From assembly GCA_031278795.1 (NCBI GenBank), contig JAITJT010000074.1:1-13761 (forward strand): a stretch of DNA of 13,761 nucleotides, in the 5' to 3' direction. Within the stretch, counting starts at the first letter, position 1; each line of letters opens with the position of its first letter. Both the position numbers and the translations under genes were made by a program. The notes under the pieces were generated by a model. The model was not told the origin of the DNA and made no database searches. It saw nothing but the letters and a program-made list of their open reading frames with translations. The stretch comes from Deltaproteobacteria bacterium. GTDB lineage: Bacteria; Desulfobacterota; Desulfarculia; Adiutricales; Adiutricaceae. Shown piece after piece: positions 7,501-13,761 of this stretch.

Positions 7501-10500
7501 GCTACCTTAGGGAGTCCTTCCGCGAGTTCGCCCTGGACACCCACAAGCTCCCCTCATCATTTAAGACGCCCACGGCCCCGCATGAAGCGCCAATTAAAGC
7601 CGCTCCAACTGCCTCCCTTACCGCGCCAATTAGCGAACCAATTGCCGCGCCAATCGCCGCAAAGCTAGGAGAAACTAAAGTAAGCTTAGCGGATGAGCCT
7701 CAGGCCAAGGCCAAACAAGCTACCCTAGGCGCCACATCCGCGCCTATTGAGGCAGTTATTCTTAAGATCCCAGATGATCCAGCTCTTAGGCATCAAGTTC
7801 TGGCGGATCCTTTCGCGGATATGGAAGGCGTTCCAGATTTTAGCCAAAATGATAGGGACAATCTATTGGCCCTCTACGGAGACATTTTGGAGCGGGTGTT
7901 TCCTCTAAACCCCTCGCAGAGGGATTTCTTGGAGACAGCTTCCAAGGGAAGTCTCGCGACATTTTCCAGCGTGCGCTTTCAGCTAGACGACACTCCCGAG
8001 GCGCGCATCATGGAGCTCATGAAGAGGGTCTCCAGCTTAAGAAACAATTTAGACATCTTTAGACTCTCAATATACAGAGGCGAAAATAGCCACTTCAACG
8101 TACTAAGCTGCGTCTCCCCAGAGCTAACCGAACTCTTTGGCTACCAGTCCCTAGAAGGCATTCCTGTGGTGGAGCGGGAGAGGCGCATCCTTAGCTTGGA
8201 GATGGAAGAGGAAGAAGAGCTCGCCCAAAGCGTATGGGGTAATTCCTTAAACAAATCAAAGACCGCGAATGACCCTAATAAGGAAGATTCAACTGACCCT
8301 AAAATTTTATCCAAACCCCTCATAAGGCTCTCACTCTTTAAAACAGGCGAGAGCGCCTGCGAGATTCTTCTTAGCTATAGCCGTCTGGCCTTAGATCCCC
8401 AAGGGGCCACCTGGCTCTTAAAAGAGATACTGCGAACAGGTAACGAAAATTTAGACGCCGCAAAAGCCGCGAGCGAGGGAGTTCCATCTTTTGCCCAAGG
8501 GGCGCATATTTTACGTAAAAAAGCCCAGGATAGCTACGTCGCCACTCAAGCTTTTTGGGAGAAGAGCCTAGCGAGACTCACCCGGGCCACCCGGGTGGAA
8601 GGGCGCATGGGGGCCCTTCCCTCCAAGGTATCCAGGCGAGAGGTATCGGTTCCGGCGAGGCTTAGCTCTGAGTTCGCGGACAGTTTACGGGAAGCGGCCA
8701 CTAGAATCGGGGTGAGCGCTGAGAGTTTTCTAAGCGCCGCCTACGCGGTACTACTGTGGCACCTAACCCTTTCCGGGGAACTTAGCTTTGGCGTTAACAG
8801 TGACCTACGCACATCTTTAGAAAAAGACGCAGAGAGGCTAATAGGCCCAGGGCCCTATGCCACTTTCCTACCCATGACGCTGTGGGTGGAGCCCAGTAGT
8901 AGTTTTTCCCAATTGGCCAAAGCCGCCCAAGACGCGAAAAAAGCCCTTGATGCACACGCCTTAATTAGCATGTCTGAATTATCCGCCATATCTCCCTTGG
9001 GCCGCGATAGCTTTGGGCATTTCTTCATAAGCGAGGGTAGTTTTGACGAAGAGGGCCCCAAGGCCAGAAAGCTTAGGGAGCTCTCTGGTTTAGGATCCTC
9101 TCCCTTAGGGCTCATAGCCAGGGAGTCGGAAAGCCTGGAGTTCTTCTTCGTCTACACAGAGACCCACTACGCCGCCTGGCAGGTGGAGGTCATAGCCATG
9201 AGCTACCGCCAGATCCTGGAGGACGCCGTGGGGGATCCGGATAGGGAAATTGGCTCTTTAAGCCTTTCCGACATCCATCAGCATCTATCTTTACTTAAGC
9301 ACAACAACGCCCAGGCGCAGAAGTTCGAAGGGGAGACGATCTTAGATCTCATAAGGGCCCAGGCGCAAATGGCGCCTGCGGCCGTGGCCGTGGTGCAGGC
9401 GGATTTCACCGAGGACTACGGGACCTTGGATAAGGAGTCGGACAAGTTCGCGGCCCAGTTGAAGGTGGCGGGTTACGGACCCGGAAAACGCGTGGCCTTG
9501 GTCTTTGACGACAGCACCCCGGAGTACCCCCAGGTCTTATTGGGGGTACTTAAGAGCGGGGCCACGGTGGTGCCGCTCTCCGCCGCCATTCCGGTGGAGT
9601 CTCTCAAGAATCTTCTCTTGGATGCCAAGCCGGATCTCTTGGTCTCCGGCGAAAGGTTACCGGAGAACCTCATGCTCATGGACTCTCTGGAAACCCCGGT
9701 GGTCGATCCCCGGGGCCGTTTCCTCAAGGGAGGGTCCTCCGGGGTATTGGGTTTCTCCAAGTTCACGGTGGATTTCGTGAGAAGGGCCCGGGACGAGGTG
9801 AAGATAGACCCGGACTCCCCCGCATATATCATCTACGTATCCGGCCTCCTCTTAGGAAGGTCCCAGAGCCCGGATGACCCCTCACCCAAGGGTGTGGCCG
9901 TTAGCCATAGGGCGCTATTTAACCTGGTGAGCTGGGCCTCTGACTTACTAAAAGTATCCCCGGGTGACGTTCACAGCACCTACGCGCCGCTCTCATCTGA
10001 TGTATCCATTTTAGAGATGCTCATACCCCTTTCGAGAGGGGCTACCCTTCTACTTTTGTCTAATTTGGACTACTCAGACGAGGAGGTGCTCTGGGAGACC
10101 ATACACAGCCACGAGGTGAGCTCCCTATCACTCCCTCTACGTAAACTGAGGCAATACCTCTCCCGCTACTCGCTCTACGGCCTTAAGACCATAGTAACCT
10201 GGGGAAGGGGCTTATCCGGTGACAACATATCCGAGCTTTTAGAGAGGAGCCGCACGGATACCCGCATTGTTAACTGCTTCGGCCAACCCGAGTGCACTGT
10301 GGCGGCCTTGGCTGAGTCAGCTTCCCCGGGAGCGGTTCCCGAGACCATGGGCCGACCGGTTCCCAATACCCCTAGCTACGTGCTAGGTGACAGAGGAAGA
10401 CTCTTACCAGCGGGTTTCCCGGGTGAGCTTCACGTGGGAGGTGTGCAGGTGGCGCTCTCCTACTACAACAAGCCCCAGGAAACAGAAAAGGCCTTTATAG

Positions 10501-13500
10501 CGGACCCCTTCGCCCACCTAGCCCCTCCGGAGTACCACGCCAAGAGGCTATTTAAGACGGGCATCCTCTGCCGCAGGCGCCCGGACGGGCGCCTGGACTA
10601 CCTGGGGAGAGTGGGGCCGGATACCCTCATCAAGGGGAGGGTGGTTCCTATAATCCAAGTGGAGAGGGCGCTACTCTCGCACAGGGGTGTGATGGAGGCT
10701 CTGGTCGTTAAACGCGAGGACTTCTCTTCCTATTTTGAGCCGTATCTGGCGGCCTATTTAACCGTCTACCCTACCCATGACCCCATAACTGTTCAAGGCG
10801 TACGCAAGCATCTTGAAGATAGGCTTCCCTTCTACGCCATTCCGGAGAAGATTGTCATCCTTCCGGAGTTTCCCTTAGACCCCTTCGGCCGGGTGGACGT
10901 GCGGGCGCTACCCGCGCCGGAAACTGTGGCGTCCGATGCGCCGCCAGAGACCAAAGAGAGCCCCGCCTCCGGGGGCCTGGCCCCCGGCGGCGGGGAATCC
11001 AGCCTCTTCTTTGAGGAAGATGAGGATCCCTTTGAGCTCATGGGGGATAATCTGGCGCCCTCACTGCGCGAGGCAATTAAAGGGCACTATGGATCGTTTT
11101 TAGGAAAGGTGGCGCCTCTGTCATCCACCCAGAGGGCCCTCTATGAGTTCTCCGGAAGGGATACGGAGAAGAGGCTCTCCCAGCTCTCGGCGGTCATAAG
11201 GCTCACCCTTTCCGGAAACTTGGACCCCAAGCAGATGGAGACGCGGCTGGAGAGCTTGATTAACGGAAGCGACGCCTTGAGGATGTCCTTTTTTGACCGA
11301 GACCAAGGGGCGCCGGTGGTGGTCTTCACCCGGAGGGCGCCATTGTTAAGTGAGATATTCTCTTTTGAGGATCTTCGTTCATTTGACGTGAGGAAACGCG
11401 AGGCTAAGCTATCGGCCGCGGCCGCATCGCATCTTGCGACCCTTAGGGAGCTTTCCCAGGCGCCACTGGTTAGGGTATCTCTATTTACCTTAGAGGAGAG
11501 GCTCCATGAGCTAATATGCTCCTTCCACCCATTGGTATTTGACATCTATTCCAGAAGATTGTTTCTGGAGAGGCTCTTCTTTGGGGGGGCCGAAGGCGCC
11601 CCCACCTATCTCCCCTATCTAAGGGCGAAACTAGCCGAGGACCCCCAAGAGACCCGGAGCTACTGGCGGGAGGAGCTCGCTAGCCTCATACGTCCCTCCC
11701 AGCTCCCTGGGCCCCTCCCCGGGACAGTGGATACCCTAAGCGAGGGAGCGAACACCAGGGATCAGGCAAGATTAAGATTAAAAAGCGACATCTCCGAGCG
11801 CATCAGAGTAAGATCCAAGGAGCTGGATATCCCGGTATCGGATTTTCTCTTGACAGCTTGGTTCATCGTACTAGCGAAGGCCACCCGGGAGGATACCGTC
11901 TGCGTGGGCCGCGTCTTAAACGGCCGCGGCCGGGGCCAGGCCGGGCTTTTAGGGCCCGTGGAGATAATCGCGCCACTTGTGGCAAGTGTAACGGACAACT
12001 TGCCCTTCAATACCCTGGCCAAGGAAGTTTACCAGAAGAGAACCCGGGCCAAGGAGTTTGAGAACATCTCTCTTTCCACCGTGAGGGCGCTTTCACCCTT
12101 AAAAAACGATACCATAACGCACGGCTTTTCCTTTAGGCCGGCTTTAGGTCTTATTAAGATGCAGACGGACTTAAAGGTTAGCTCTCTGAGGGAATCACCG
12201 CATTCCCTCTTTCCCTTCTGTTTGGCCTGGGAGGAGCTAAGTAACTTCGAGGCGGATCTTATATACGACCCCAGGCGCTATCTGCCCTGGCAGGTGAACG
12301 TTTTTAGCGAGGCTATTCTTAGCGTGCTACTTCAAGCCGTGGAGAGGCCCTCCATGGAGTCTGGTTCTTTCCACTTAGCCAACAAAGAGCTGGAAAGGAG
12401 TCTAATCTTAGCTGAGCGGGCTAGAGACGAGGAGTACCCGGAGGGGACGGTTCCGGAGCTCTTCGCCAAATGGGCCAAACTGGGTCCCAGGGTGGAGGCG
12501 GTCATCTGTGGGGGGGACAGCTTAAACTACGGAGACCTCGATATGTTGAGTAGCGCCTTGGGAGAGGCTATTCTTAAGCTTGGGGCAATACCCGGTGAGG
12601 ACGTGGTGGGCATCTGCCTCTCTCGGGGCCTCGACTACCCCATAGCCCTCATGGGAGTCCTCAAGAGCGGCTCCGCCGCTCTTCCCCTTCCCACCTTGCG
12701 CCCGGACGCGCTAGCGGCCATAGTCGCGGACGCCAATCCCTCGGTAATTATCTCAGAGGAGGCCTATCTCTCACTTTTTAGCGCCATCAAGTGCCCGGTG
12801 ATTAGCCCCAAGGGCGTTCTTCTTCAAGGGGAGGAGATAAATAATACCAAAACCCAAGTTTCCCCACGCCTAGTCCAGGGCGATCAAGCGGCCTACGTAG
12901 TCTACGTGAGCCATCCGGAAGGAACCGAGGACACTCCGGTGGGCGTGGTGGTTAGCCACCGCTCCCTCTATAACCATGTCTCCTGGTTCACCGAGACCTT
13001 GGATCTGCGCGTGGGAGAGATAGGGGCCTCTTACGCCCCCTTCACCATGGACGCTAGCTTGATGGAGATCTTAAACCCCCTCTCCTGCGGGGCTAAGGTG
13101 CGCATCTTGACAGAGTCTGAGATGGGAGATTTGGATCTCTTGGCGGATATCGCCTCTAGCTCTCTGTCCGCCCTCTGGCTACCCTCCAGGCTCTTCCTCC
13201 ATTTCGCTGAGACCTATAAGCTAGGAAAACTAAAGACCCTCTACACCACGGCCTGGGGACTCCCCTATGACCTTCCCATCAAGGAGCAAGAACTCACCCG
13301 CTTCCTAACCACCTTGGGATTCCCGGAGTGCGCCATCGCCTCCGCCGCCGAAAGCGGCGCCCCGGGTAAGCTTCCGGAAACCGTGGGCCTCTCCGGCGCC
13401 AACTGCCGCTCTTACGTAATAGACAGCTCCTTTGACCTGCTTCCAACGGGTTTTCCGGGGGAGCTCTACCTAGGAGGTGTCCAGGTGGGCATGGGTTATC

Positions 13501-13761
13501 TTAACCACAAAGAGCTAACGGATAGGTTCTTTGTGGACGACCCCTTTCAAGACGCCTTCCCGGACGACTCTCCGGATAACCTCAAGAGCGCCTCCAGGCC
13601 CCTCAAGGGAAAAGCCAAGCTCTTTAGAACCGGGCTTCTGGTCTTGCGTCGCCCGGACGGTAGACTGGATTTCTTGAAGAAACTGGACCCTACCGAGATG
13701 TCTTTGCGCACCCCCAAGAAAGCATCTAGCGTGTTTGCCGGCTTTGCCAGTAGCTCTCCCG
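4353..13761 (+). CDS. Giant PKS/NRPS-derived protein with degenerate catalytic motifs, 3' end outside window
   Basis: One frame runs from ATG 4353 to the right edge, 3136 codons, with no stop in my reading. A stop at 4335-4337 bounds the start; no clear Shine-Dalgarno precedes it. Domains by residue: ACP-like 1-75; linker with a helix near 131; class III aminotransferase 205-645; condensation 655-1070; Ala/Pro linker to about 1165; condensation 1180-1630; adenylation 1655-2190; PCP remnant about 2195-2250; condensation 2253-2680; adenylation from 2695, cut. The plan matches hybrid lipopeptide synthetases of the mycosubtilin/iturin type. What is seen: carrier Ser, aminotransferase Lys, C-domain catalytic His, and A-domain P-loop and A7 Asp are all replaced. 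Inference: it cannot make a peptide by the standard chemistry. An unbroken frame, preserved folds and a good promoter argue against a simple pseudogene. A synthetase with unusual motifs, or a subunit complemented by partner enzymes, is less likely. Confidence 0.9.
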   Translation, partial: MPHENVLKTLFSIAQDSLRIRPHQLFAERALADLSLDPQSILTLRQEISRRLGRQVPQDKFQEEGLTFQGLSDYIQGLPAVATSPQSPEAPVDSPATGRPEESASSSLAVKKETQIGNQAQITLPPDTNPMDLFALQIRTIYDLFSRQWSSLGMTPPFETPGAREIAAQAPLRLAPDAPEVAKLTKPSVPEEDEAPDASLEELPQLTLSSRQEAFVRELLRRFQGRSTQSRAMAGPGSLVLGLKGPLGEIPILSEAVLPIVVKHSAGTHFMDLDGNDYLDFSREMGYLGHNPKHVSEAIGELAETGFAQVAASEKAFQAERALQGLLGGKGSSSFWENAAAAFDAAVLISQIKTGRSKLISFSQSSPRVAQWRVRYLFGSGQKAPSGELIFLNYGRMESLLQLEREIHDTAAVLVEPVDKMDLSYQSASFLGRLLKIVKAGGATLILDETAYGPAFLPGGMGAQLGVVGDLAVYGSNLAGGLPVGVLWGERDLMEILKHSVDGALFTGRSAHPLALSALSRSGRYLSDNHSQLSKKVIGLARELSLKLNLFFQDEEVPLRLANLGPAFSLTPTGPYRGQGGVLENELLYLLLLESGIYCGPYPGGKLNNPAARPMILSVQHLSEDVSRLEEAVFTAVNALREGDFPYRQRGQKIFQALSGPRGRSLSSLGREGAQLGHHELMLFKFQGKANLEALHWAVSLLPSRHQALNISLWGSQGGIYERQDDEAAFRLLNLSDFSSETPNQAVAPLLVPYDLASPPLARAAVIDRGDHSLFALASLGDALDRESLCILLSDLKASLEGVPQGDAPDSLGESLKELNDFLTVGENGAPGPKESSLSYWSERLSTERDLMGFPVDNPLLRASTKGRGHYEEIGGNLLERYRQRLSDLEFTPEMFMSGVLGLALQKFIVGTHFVVGRRSSGRFTPKTLSQVGSFSYFHPLEINTSRAYSRGYLEDLLLCETSALNNQYASDLELLERLGKPPFEVTLSYFGVPPDLLDLPGLRCSFCPLYPPGGSALCRVVFTEEKDHLHLNLSASEAVSPRALSTLGGYLRESFREFALDTHKLPSSFKTPTAPHEAPIKAAPTASLTAPISEPIAAPIAAKLGETKVSLADEPQAKAKQATLGATSAPIEAVILKIPDDPALRHQVLADPFADMEGVPDFSQNDRDNLLALYGDILERVFPLNPSQRDFLETASKGSLATFSSVRFQLDDTPEARIMELMKRVSSLRNNLDIFRLSIYRGENSHFNVLSCVSPELTELFGYQSLEGIPVVERERRILSLEMEEEEELAQSVWGNSLNKSKTANDPNKEDSTDPKILSKPLIRLSLFKTGESACEILLSYSRLALDPQGATWLLKEILRTGNENLDAAKAASEGVPSFAQGAHILRKKAQDSYVATQAFWEKSLARLTRATRVEGRMGALPSKVSRREVSVPARLSSEFADSLREAATRIGVSAESFLSAAYAVLLWHLTLSGELSFGVNSDLRTSLEKDAERLIGPGPYATFLPMTLWVEPSSSFSQLAKAAQDAKKALDAHALISMSELSAISPLGRDSFGHFFISEGSFDEEGPKARKLRELSGLGSSPLGLIARESESLEFFFVYTETHYAAWQVEVIAMSYRQILEDAVGDPDREIGSLSLSDIHQHLSLLKHNNAQAQKFEGETILDLIRAQAQMAPAAVAVVQADFTEDYGTLDKESDKFAAQLKVAGYGPGKRVALVFDDSTPEYPQVLLGVLKSGATVVPLSAAIPVESLKNLLLDAKPDLLVSGERLPENLMLMDSLETPVVDPRGRFLKGGSSGVLGFSKFTVDFVRRARDEVKIDPDSPAYIIYVSGLLLGRSQSPDDPSPKGVAVSHRALFNLVSWASDLLKVSPGDVHSTYAPLSSDVSILEMLIPLSRGATLLLLSNLDYSDEEVLWETIHSHEVSSLSLPLRKLRQYLSRYSLYGLKTIVTWGRGLSGDNISELLERSRTDTRIVNCFGQPECTVAALAESASPGAVPETMGRPVPNTPSYVLGDRGRLLPAGFPGELHVGGVQVALSYYNKPQETEKAFIADPFAHLAPPEYHAKRLFKTGILCRRRPDGRLDYLGRVGPDTLIKGRVVPIIQVERALLSHRGVMEALVVKREDFSSYFEPYLAAYLTVYPTHDPITVQGVRKHLEDRLPFYAIPEKIVILPEFPLDPFGRVDVRALPAPETVASDAPPETKESPASGGLAPGGGESSLFFEEDEDPFELMGDNLAPSLREAIKGHYGSFLGKVAPLSSTQRALYEFSGRDTEKRLSQLSAVIRLTLSGNLDPKQMETRLESLINGSDALRMSFFDRDQGAPVVVFTRRAPLLSEIFSFEDLRSFDVRKREAKLSAAAASHLATLRELSQAPLVRVSLFTLEERLHELICSFHPLVFDIYSRRLFLERLFFGGAEGAPTYLPYLRAKLAEDPQETRSYWREELASLIRPSQLPGPLPGTVDTLSEGANTRDQARLRLKSDISERIRVRSKELDIPVSDFLLTAWFIVLAKATREDTVCVGRVLNGRGRGQAGLLGPVEIIAPLVASVTDNLPFNTLAKEVYQKRTRAKEFENISLSTVRALSPLKNDTITHGFSFRPALGLIKMQTDLKVSSLRESPHSLFPFCLAWEELSNFEADLIYDPRRYLPWQVNVFSEAILSVLLQAVERPSMESGSFHLANKELERSLILAERARDEEYPEGTVPELFAKWAKLGPRVEAVICGGDSLNYGDLDMLSSALGEAILKLGAIPGEDVVGICLSRGLDYPIALMGVLKSGSAALPLPTLRPDALAAIVADANPSVIISEEAYLSLFSAIKCPVISPKGVLLQGEEINNTKTQVSPRLVQGDQAAYVVYVSHPEGTEDTPVGVVVSHRSLYNHVSWFTETLDLRVGEIGASYAPFTMDASLMEILNPLSCGAKVRILTESEMGDLDLLADIASSSLSALWLPSRLFLHFAETYKLGKLKTLYTTAWGLPYDLPIKEQELTRFLTTLGFPECAIASAAESGAPGKLPETVGLSGANCRSYVIDSSFDLLPTGFPGELYLGGVQVGMGYLNHKELTDRFFVDDPFQDAFPDDSPDNLKSASRPLKGKAKLFRTGLLVLRRPDGRLDFLKKLDPTEMSLRTPKKASSVFAGFASSSP
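4578..4964 (+). other. Linker between ACP-like and aminotransferase domains
   Basis: Residues 76-204 are rich in Pro, Ala, Ser and Glu. They contain one likely helix, MDLFALQIRTIYDLFSRQW, from residue 131. Hybrid synthetases carry a comparable Gln/Leu-rich helix ahead of their aminotransferase, which supports the domain assignment. Confidence 0.6.
4965..6287 (+). other. Domain: class III aminotransferase fold without catalytic lysine
   Basis: Residues 205-645 match the synthetase-embedded aminotransferase family from LTLSSRQEAF through HFMDLDGNDYLDFS and GHNPKHV. Asp448 in ILDETAYG, the pyridinium-binding Asp, is kept. In the lysine region DLAVYGSNLAGGLPVGV the family K of (L)GKxxGGGxPxG is Ser476. 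The phosphate-binding SGT is N338-A339-A340, and YHG is S366-P367-R368. PLP chemistry is therefore not expected. Confidence 0.85.
6315..7562 (+). other. Domain: condensation-like 1, HH motif absent
   Basis: Residues 655-1070 keep SRHQAL (C2 motif), YWSERL and KPPFEVTLSYF, so the condensation fold is recognisable. The HHxxxDG position reads L780-G781-D-A-L-D785-R786, with only the Asp kept. It follows the aminotransferase directly, as in iturin-type synthetases. It is the most divergent of the three C domains, and an epimerisation-like origin cannot be excluded. Confidence 0.7.
7587..7656 (+). repeat. Degenerate in-frame GCGCCAAT repeat coding an Ala-Pro-Ile linker
   Basis: GCGCCAATT occurs at 7587 and 7623, and GCGCCAATC at 7647, with a related ACCAATT between them. 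In frame they encode repeated Ala-Pro-Ile units within an Ala/Pro-rich stretch. This is a flexible linker between two condensation domains, where an A and a carrier domain would usually sit. Confidence 0.65.
7890..9242 (+). other. Domain: condensation-like 2, HHxxxDG replaced by SRLALDP
   Basis: Residues 1180-1630 open with FPLNPSQRDFL, matching the YPLSPMQ start of condensation domains, preceded by a DFSQNDRDNLL lead-in typical of post-carrier junctions. The active-site motif reads S1343-R1344-L-A-L-D1348-P1349, so both His and the Gly are lost. IGPGPYATFLPM matches the C5 motif IGPFVNTLP. The domain includes an acidic, low-complexity insertion near 8200-8310 that is richer in A+T than its surroundings. 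Confidence 0.8.
9315..10922 (+). other. Domain: adenylation-like 1, ATP-site motifs degenerate
   Basis: Residues 1655-2190 contain LKSGATVVPL (A2), SDVS (A4, Asp1883 kept), NCFGQPECTV (A5, from 1974), GELHVGGVQVALSYYN (A6) and DPFGRVDVR (A10). The A3 P-loop YTSGTTGKPKG reads YVSG, then about nine extra residues, then SPKG (Tyr1828 to Lys1846). A7 YRTGD is FKTGI, with Ile2071 for the ribose-binding Asp. The catalytic A10 Lys is Arg2180. Substrate binding is conceivable but adenylation is unlikely. Confidence 0.92.
10935..11102 (+). other. Domain remnant: peptidyl-carrier-like, Ser replaced by Asn
   Basis: Between the adenylation and condensation domains, residues 2227-2236 read FELMGDNLAP, matching the FFELGGDSL core with Asn2233 in place of the phosphopantetheine serine. 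The upstream half is reduced to an acidic and Gly/Pro-rich stretch, so the domain is shorter than the usual 80 residues. Identity rests on one core motif and on position. Confidence 0.5.
11109..12392 (+). other. Domain: condensation-like 3, catalytic second His replaced by Pro
   Basis: Residues 2253-2680 begin VAPLSSTQRALYEF (C1 motif) and include DALRMSFF for RHExLRTxF. The active-site motif reads H2392-P2393-L-V-F-D2397-I2398: the first His and the Asp survive, but the catalytic second His is Pro and the Gly is Ile. Of the three C domains this is the least altered. Confidence 0.85.
12435..13761 (+). other. Domain: adenylation-like 2, degenerate, cut by window edge
   Basis: From residue 2695, LKSGSAALPL (A2), MDAS (A4, Asp2900 kept), FPEC (A5 remnant, from 2990) and GELYLGGVQVGMGYLN (A6) are present. 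A3 reads YVSHPEGTEDTPVGVVVSH: the glycine-rich loop is gone and the PKG lysine is Val2863. A7 is FRTGL, with Leu3095 for Asp. The final A10 motif lies beyond the window. Confidence 0.9.

Noticed and set aside
4353..13761. Calling the large gene a pseudogene
   Set aside because: The frame agrees at every domain landmark from 4353 to the right edge and I see no stop or frameshift. Domain folds and a promoter are preserved, so a maintained but catalytically altered protein fits better.
4353..13761. Predicting a peptide product or amino-acid specificity from the adenylation domains
   Set aside because: With ATP-site, carrier and condensation motifs lost, a specificity code would have no demonstrated meaning.

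Overview
The window reads as bacterial DNA of unknown source. Densely coded genes rich in G and C are separated by long spacers that are very rich in A and T. One sampled 60-base line of spacer (2701-2760) has 11 G/C; one sampled line inside the large gene (5041-5100) has 44. No rRNA, tRNA, CRISPR array, transposase or integrase is visible. The species cannot be named. The long spacers and sparse genes would fit a host-associated or reducing genome, but that is inference.

Layout from the left: (1) the N-terminal part of an Hsp70-family ATPase on the minus strand, running off the left edge. (2) A spacer of about 1.25 kb holding a cluster of palindromes and short tandem repeats. (3) A 144-residue JAMM/MPN metalloprotease, plus strand. 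(4) A spacer of about 0.9 kb with a terminator-like hairpin, an 18-bp palindrome and a 14-bp direct repeat. (5) A 141-residue exported protein of unknown function with a signal peptide and a strong intrinsic terminator. (6) A pyrimidine-rich spacer of about 0.7 kb ending in a near-consensus sigma-70 promoter. (7) One open frame from 4353 to beyond the right edge (at least 3136 codons), derived from a hybrid polyketide/non-ribosomal peptide synthetase.

The large gene is the notable object. Its order is carrier protein, aminotransferase, condensation (C), Ala/Pro linker, C, adenylation (A), carrier remnant, C, A. This recalls the carrier-aminotransferase-C arrangement of the mycosubtilin/iturin synthetases. 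The catalytic signature is lost or degraded in every domain whose active site is visible. Both carrier domains lack the phosphopantetheine serine. The aminotransferase has Ser where the PLP-binding lysine belongs. All three C domains lack the catalytic second His of HHxxxDG. Both A domains have rebuilt ATP-binding loops and have lost the A7 Asp; the first has also lost the A10 Lys. Yet the frame is unbroken for 9.4 kb, the folds remain recognisable and a good promoter precedes it. This looks like a maintained giant pseudo-synthetase rather than a decaying pseudogene. Its role is unknown: a scaffold, binding protein, decoy or regulator are only guesses.

No operon links these genes. The Hsp70-like gene is divergent, and the plus-strand genes are far apart with their own promoter or terminator signals.
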